A stretch of DNA of 10,251 bases from Kiritimatiellia bacterium (GTDB taxonomy: Bacteria > Verrucomicrobiota > Kiritimatiellia > RFP12 > UBA1067): positions 1-10,251 of the forward strand of contig JAEDMN010000112.1 of assembly GCA_016302985.1 (NCBI GenBank). Direction: 5' to 3'. Below are positions 8,901-10,251 of this stretch, piece after piece; positions within the stretch are counted from its first letter, which is position 1; each line of letters begins with the position of its first letter. The notes under the pieces were generated by a model. It did not search any database. It was not told the origin of the DNA and saw only the letters and a program-made list of their open reading frames with translations. Both the position numbers and the translations under genes were made by a program.

Positions 8901-10034
8901 GCCAACCTGTACATCGGCTACGACCTCACGAAGTTCGACAGCCACATCCGCGCGACGATGAACCTCTTCGGCGGCGAGTACCTCGTCGGCAACTACGTCC
9001 GCCTCGGCCAGACGTACAACAAGACGGGGCGCAATGAGCCGCTGGCGACGCTGAACGTGGACGGCGGCACGCTCCGCTTCACCCACACGTCCCAGACGGA
9101 CCGCAACGGCAACATCTACGTGCCGTACGCGGAGGGCGTCGAACAGCTCAAGAGCAGCCAGGACCGCGCATCCGACGCCGTGCTCAACCTGAAGGGCGGC
9201 GCGATCGAGAACGCGCACCTGGTCCTTGTCGGCCAGAACGGCGCGCGGGGCGAGGTGCATCTCGACGGCGGCCTCCTCGACTGCGAGAACATCCTGCACG
9301 ACGGCTCGATGGACAACACCTACTACTACGCCTCGTACAAGGTGGCGGACGGCACGTCGTACGTCTACTTCAACGGCGGCGTCCTCGCGCCGCGGGCGAA
9401 GATGGACTCGGCGAAGGACACGAAGAAGTCCCTGGCGCGCAACGCGACCTTCGGCGGCTTCACCGAGGCCGTGGTCCAGGCCGGCGGCGCGAAGATCTCG
9501 ACGGCGAACTGCGCGGCGGAGCGCTATACGGTTGCCCAGGAGCTGAAGCACGACGCGGCGCTCGGCGCGACGGCCGACGGCGGCCTCGAGAAGCTCGGTG
9601 CGGGCACGCTCGCGCTCGCGGTGCCGTCCACCTACACGGGCGACACCGTGGTTCGCGAAGGCACGCTGCTGGTGCCGGCGGCCGCCCCGGCGGGCGCGAT
9701 CCTGCCGAACTCGGTGGTCGAGGTCTGCGCGGGCGCGACGCTCGCGTTCGAGACCGACGCGAAGGCCGAGCTCCAGGGCCTCAGGATCGGCGAGACGGCC
9801 GGCACGGTCGCGGGTCTGCGCCTCGCGCCGGGCATGAGCGTGTACCTGCCGGCGGGCGCCGTGAAGGGCATGAAGCTGCCGCTCGCGGTCGAAGGCTGCG
9901 CGAACCCGTCCCGCCTCGCGGGCGTGAACGTCTTCGTGGACGGCGTCGCCGACACGCGCCTCGGCCTCGAGCTGAAGGCCGACGGCCTCTACCTCGGCGG
10001 CTCGAAGCGCGCCACGGCGATCATCATCCGCTGA
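2904..10034 (+). CDS. Giant secreted surface protein with LamG-like domain and autotransporter-type beta-strand repeats (2376 aa)
   Basis: The start is ATG 2904 with GGGAG 9 bases upstream. Residues 1-18 are a signal peptide with likely cleavage after AWA. Residues 19-115 look like a beta-sandwich domain. Residues 117 to about 300 are LamG-like: QYLNTGI at 117-123, LYGFYMKK at 256-263, then NLKPCRKDGV...YD, a pattern I know from LamG-like domains of gut bacteria. From about residue 318 there are three large homologous units aligned on VFQ/VRF (Phe320, Phe984, Phe1660), K-x-G-x-G (Lys447, Lys1105, Lys1870) and NGDS (Asn485, Asn1139, Asn1904). Within each unit are short GG-containing rungs that suggest a beta-helix. 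Residues 2230-2270 are a canonical PATR-type repeat (KLGAGTL...TYTGDTVVREGTLLV). These repeats normally sit in autotransporter passengers, but there is no C-terminal barrel here; the protein ends KRATAIIIR. I infer an extended adhesin or surface fibre, with binding target and export route unknown. Codon use is extreme: no TTA, CTA or TCA codon occurs. Confidence 0.93.
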   Translation: MKHVLIGCASLAALGAWADLSVTSSLDGTTLAYTVSGAVAAATDRPVYLAWGETDGGTDWAKWEESQKVGTLAANATSMTFTLPARIKGACPMRVFLFSGTDGANVWLDAIRANSDQYLNTGIRPDSKTACFADYKMNDNGVQQRIFGMDGTVCFQTYINGSKQWAYTYRDGAGDWQGLGVNVTTTDRVQYLVDGYNNFLRLQYGGVDKKVVIGLSGTRTKEGTNPVGVFTHLSGSGGTRYTNAENPHNSYTYADLYGFYMKKSGALVCNLKPCRKDGVACAYDGIQQKYLMSGTANAFDGVDPIGEVVDSGVEGDTVVFQGVGADPLAADKVTGAYNVRLDGGIVQMNTANAYTGFTWLTRGTLWMDEIIDDTLGALGAKGPLVLGPGTLSWNGGKGVYNGDVTTRLDYVNNGKEGFSPATVFAIAEGGDLTLGGGFNNPRGAFVKTGKGTLRIPGGEGKTITLAATGGYVDALCLQALDFNANGDSPTKGYAGFTLAGGTLVLGEKGGTFNINGSASDVMIGTMTKDPVRDAGQQEDGNGVLEVRGGTVYINNWLGMGAKCGFETTTPDYVPESGIRVWGGKLVAKKALGMGRNKSAVPQKDADGNWIRMRTKTFVEVHGGTFEVWNDGGRISPCDDAGADSRILVTGGKLFLRGTIKNGVPTTSTEMSVGCCTDCDNTIPTRCDLTVSGPGVIEATGFSIATGRRNVMFDILVKDGGNLRWNTLQKKNTKAGSKMDVLFDGGRTELRYAGYTTWIQPDIDTFKIGTRGMTFTVGTDANQNVRNNINKTITAETTYPEEEDRGVTFTAGNATRNSGFRFMVPQAWAGPTRIAKWGIAELAATGAFPAGSAVTLEGTGSLTVTNAPQTFAAFRVGDGSLGGAAKLAIQKDCAITADKFETTAGTTLALSLYATKGGTDFPADGAYDVLVVPLADLHALKALAKTAVCANLPEDRGCVFSVAMGEATATLKATIGAPVDDALVFQNATGAEDDPITFNGPVAGIRSITTNPTAAGGGLVDLGDSLADYDGVLSVGSGTTKLGSLAFAEEFGDVLTLGRGTLWYTGSGETIAGLLVNPGANASSVLKIDHDLTLTGIGVGMGALLKKGEGDLVFKGNGDFVPGNVDNAFGRSANDSVKPNGDSPTTGLKSLMVSEGRVVIGTKDDPADAPNVSVGINMTVGCRTTTEKDERRETAGEFVLNNGVFTSPDYVYLGYYNGTPWTDPDGELRPKITVNGGVFNAKAIRMGHDANGNMMTASPTLEVNGGEVNLSTYLEIGYSPYTQTTDFTPVDTLVVTGGILRTGKNLNMGSHAKSPQGRIIVGGTGVLDVHGTINAAAVVTERLQQVFLEEGGNIRTCYRIWSDNGANSEIYFRGGKWTIGVGRQGVYNPAIEYWRHAYVGRGGLWMDFSEWEKGPSDSSSVEWRQKFERDPALAEGETDGGLLFDGHTTAIFRPGANGSTFTGPVVATNGFIVGVDNGCDYFLNKTFVVHEDGGLRASGNGMFFADLTLGTAGGSKPVTLDFCNNAEFKPVVSDKVKVLSPVTVSFHRPGGMCNTYTMREGTIDVLYYRPEDEANVPLELFVANDKFPAYTMTFEKGEVTADATGMAAQYIGWKRVTATIARDPNAASDVWTNVTTGGAWEDAANWNGETTPDEIGALVRFEPATAAAIPVNLSLTHTAGSVTLNAAAAGMGYALAGSPLNLNHEDMFTAPAIVVPNGTHVLANGATTDDTYVRSNETTANGGRTGAIALDVQTGAKLTVTGPVTTDPNRELFVNNPKGRDGGTTVLAGELHTKEVRVASGTAEIADLSKLNGATLRIGPATVNLTGEDAETDSAVVTDPGATKKTSVLRVANKLTLNGTITAGTNGNLIKTGPGELVLNARGNNQLGGMNDGTDWNSDRAWPANGDSLDQGNSPFCLDEGTVTFGRPGQYVKFGATSDIFIGSQRRGWDYSTDKVTLNMMGGAAWANVMGVGHGMRRGATGDDYAYVEFNMHDGVFTNAANLYIGYDLTKFDSHIRATMNLFGGEYLVGNYVRLGQTYNKTGRNEPLATLNVDGGTLRFTHTSQTDRNGNIYVPYAEGVEQLKSSQDRASDAVLNLKGGAIENAHLVLVGQNGARGEVHLDGGLLDCENILHDGSMDNTYYYASYKVADGTSYVYFNGGVLAPRAKMDSAKDTKKSLARNATFGGFTEAVVQAGGAKISTANCAAERYTVAQELKHDAALGATADGGLEKLGAGTLALAVPSTYTGDTVVREGTLLVPAAAPAGAILPNSVVEVCAGATLAFETDAKAELQGLRIGETAGTVAGLRLAPGMSVYLPAGAVKGMKLPLAVEGCANPSRLAGVNVFVDGVADTRLGLELKADGLYLGGSKRATAIIIR
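3855..5849 (+). repeat. Macro-repeat unit A of the giant surface protein
   Basis: Residues 318-982. It opens VVFQG, then LVLGPGTLSWNGG, KTGKGTL at 447 and NGDSPTKGY at 485. Four GG rungs begin at Val546, Val580, Val620 and Val648, and GGN and LFDGG segments follow at 719-721 and 742-745. A cysteine-rich insert (Cys674, 675, 678, 686) follows the fourth rung and is absent from the other units. Confidence 0.7.
5850..7790 (+). repeat. Macro-repeat unit B of the giant surface protein
   Basis: Residues 983-1629. It opens VFQN, then LTLGRGTLWYTG, KKGEGDL at 1105 and NGDSPTTGL at 1139. Four rungs begin at Val1198, Val1233, Val1262 and Val1294, and GGN and YFRGG segments follow at 1350-1352 and 1371-1374. 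The rungs lie at almost the same distances from NGDS as in unit A. Confidence 0.7.
7791..9590 (+). repeat. Macro-repeat unit C of the giant surface protein
   Basis: Residues 1630-2229. It is introduced by a W...GGxWxDxxNWNG...P motif (Trp1630, Trp1639, Trp1645), often seen at the start of PATR segments in PVC bacteria. Then come VRFEP at 1658, KTGPGEL at 1870 and NGDSLDQGN at 1904. Rungs begin at Asn1958, Asn1990, Asn2020, Asn2051, Asn2095 and His2119, with YFNGG at 2155. The segment between the opening strand and K-x-G-x-G is about 85 residues longer than in units A and B. Confidence 0.7.
9591..10031 (+). repeat. C-terminal PATR-type (autotransporter-associated beta-strand) segment and tail
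   Basis: Residues 2230-2376. KLGAGTL, then TYTGDTVVREGTLLV, fits the consensus of the autotransporter-associated beta-strand repeat (TIGR02601/PF12951), as I know it: KxGxGxLxL..TYTGxTxVxxGTLxV. Further beta-rich sequence follows (LRIGETAGTVAGLRL, LGLELKADGLYLGG), then the tail SKRATAIIIR. An autotransporter would need roughly 250-300 residues of barrel after this point; none are present. Confidence 0.8.
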
Positions 10035-10076
10035 TGAACCTGTCAGGCCCTGGTGCGATTCCGTGGTCTGGCTATG

Positions 10077-10103
10077 AAATCCGCCCTGCAAGGGGCGGAT
10101 TTT
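10077..10103 (+). terminator. Rho-independent terminator of the surface-protein gene cluster
   Basis: AAATCCGCCC (10077-10086) pairs perfectly with GGGCGGATTT (10093-10102) around the 6-base loop TGCAAG, and a fourth T follows at 10103. It begins 42 bases after the stop of the 2376-residue gene. The A-run and T-run on either side of the GC stem could let it work in both directions. The T-tract is short, but no better terminator is visible in the window, so the genes upstream probably share it. Confidence 0.75.
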
Positions 10104-10161
10104 GCCATGTGTCATTTGCGGTGATTCCTGTATGATTCTCCCCGACGCGTGTCTCAATGAC

Positions 10162-10203
10162 CTCGGGGGGGGCGAGGAGAAAAGGCGTGTCGCTCCCCCC
10201 GAG
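10162..10203. repeat. Inverted repeat, 9-bp arms
   Basis: CTCGGGGGG (10162-10170) is the reverse complement of CCCCCCGAG (10195-10203), with 24 bases between. The left arm runs into an eight-G tract. It could form a stem in an RNA leader or be part of an intergenic repeat; neither can be decided from one copy. Confidence 0.55.
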
Positions 10204-10224
10204 TCGCGGTGGGGCCTCCTTTCA

Positions 10225-10247
10225 TGCGCGCCGGAGGCCGGCGCGCA
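10225..10247. repeat. Strong 10-bp hairpin with AGG loop
   Basis: TGCGCGCCGG (10225-10234) pairs perfectly with CCGGCGCGCA (10238-10247) around a 3-base loop. No T-run follows within the four remaining bases. An overlapping alternative pairing exists: GGCCTCC (10213-10219) with GGAGGCC (10233-10239). The two helices cannot form together. Confidence 0.65.
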
Positions 10248-10251
10248 ACCT

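Larger units (their letters stand above)
10104..10251. other. Intergenic region with GC-rich inverted repeats, no convincing gene
   Basis: These 148 bases after the terminator hold a TATGAT hexamer (10131-10136), an eight-G run (10165-10172), a separated inverted repeat, and a strong hairpin close to the window edge. TATGAT resembles a -10 box, but no -35 box lies at the usual 16-18-base distance. A possible GTG start at 10187 with AGGAG 7 bases before it opens a frame that runs off the window. Its 21 visible residues are mostly Arg, Pro, Gly and Ala and overlap the hairpins, so I do not call a gene. Confidence 0.6.

Noticed and set aside
10102..10136. Promoter with TTGCCA (10102-10107) and TATGAT (10131-10136)
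   Set aside because: The spacing is 23 bases, too long for a sigma-70 type promoter, and the nearer TTGCGG is only 9 bases away. TATGAT alone is not enough.
2838..10157. Minus-strand open frame of 2439 codons
   Set aside because: It is the exact codon-aligned complement of the 2376-residue gene, starts at TTG without a convincing ribosome site, is dominated by Arg/Ala/Val/Asp/Glu, and has no domains. The plus frame has a signal peptide and recognisable repeats.

Overview
The window is GC-rich (about two thirds G+C in the lines I counted) and holds a tandem, same-strand run of genes for large secreted repeat proteins. There are no housekeeping genes, RNA genes, CRISPR arrays or transposases. 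The signal peptides, concanavalin A-like (LamG-like) domains and autotransporter-associated beta-strand (PATR-type) repeats, with no outer-membrane barrel, resemble the large surface-protein families of the PVC superphylum. A host-associated Kiritimatiellae-like Verrucomicrobiota is my best guess. That placement is inference, because the window contains no phylogenetic marker.

Layout: bases 1-89 are the last codons of an upstream gene. After a 71-base gap, 161-2824 encodes an 887-residue secreted protein made of three tandem copies of a roughly 270-300-residue jelly-roll-like domain. After a 79-base gap containing a 14-bp palindrome and a small hairpin over the ribosome binding site, 2904-10034 encodes a 2376-residue secreted protein. 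It has a signal peptide, a short beta domain, a LamG-like domain, three giant repeat units of roughly 600-665 residues and a canonical PATR-type C-terminal segment. A 10-bp GC hairpin ending in four Ts at 10077-10103 looks like the terminator. The last 148 bases hold two further GC-rich inverted repeats and no convincing gene.

The three genes run in the same direction with short gaps and no visible terminator between them, so they may form one transcript ending at the 10077 hairpin. All three predicted proteins end in the same kind of heptapeptide: GTMILVR, GLCIVVR and ATAIIIR. The pattern is [GA]-[TL]-x-I-[ILV]-[VI]-R at the extreme C-terminus. The codons and stop codons differ between the three, so the similarity appears to be kept at the protein level. 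This tail is the best candidate here for something undescribed, such as a C-terminal export, anchoring or recognition signal in proteins that lack an autotransporter barrel. The likely shared role is cell-surface display or adhesion, possibly to carbohydrate, but no catalytic residues or binding partners can be read from the sequence.
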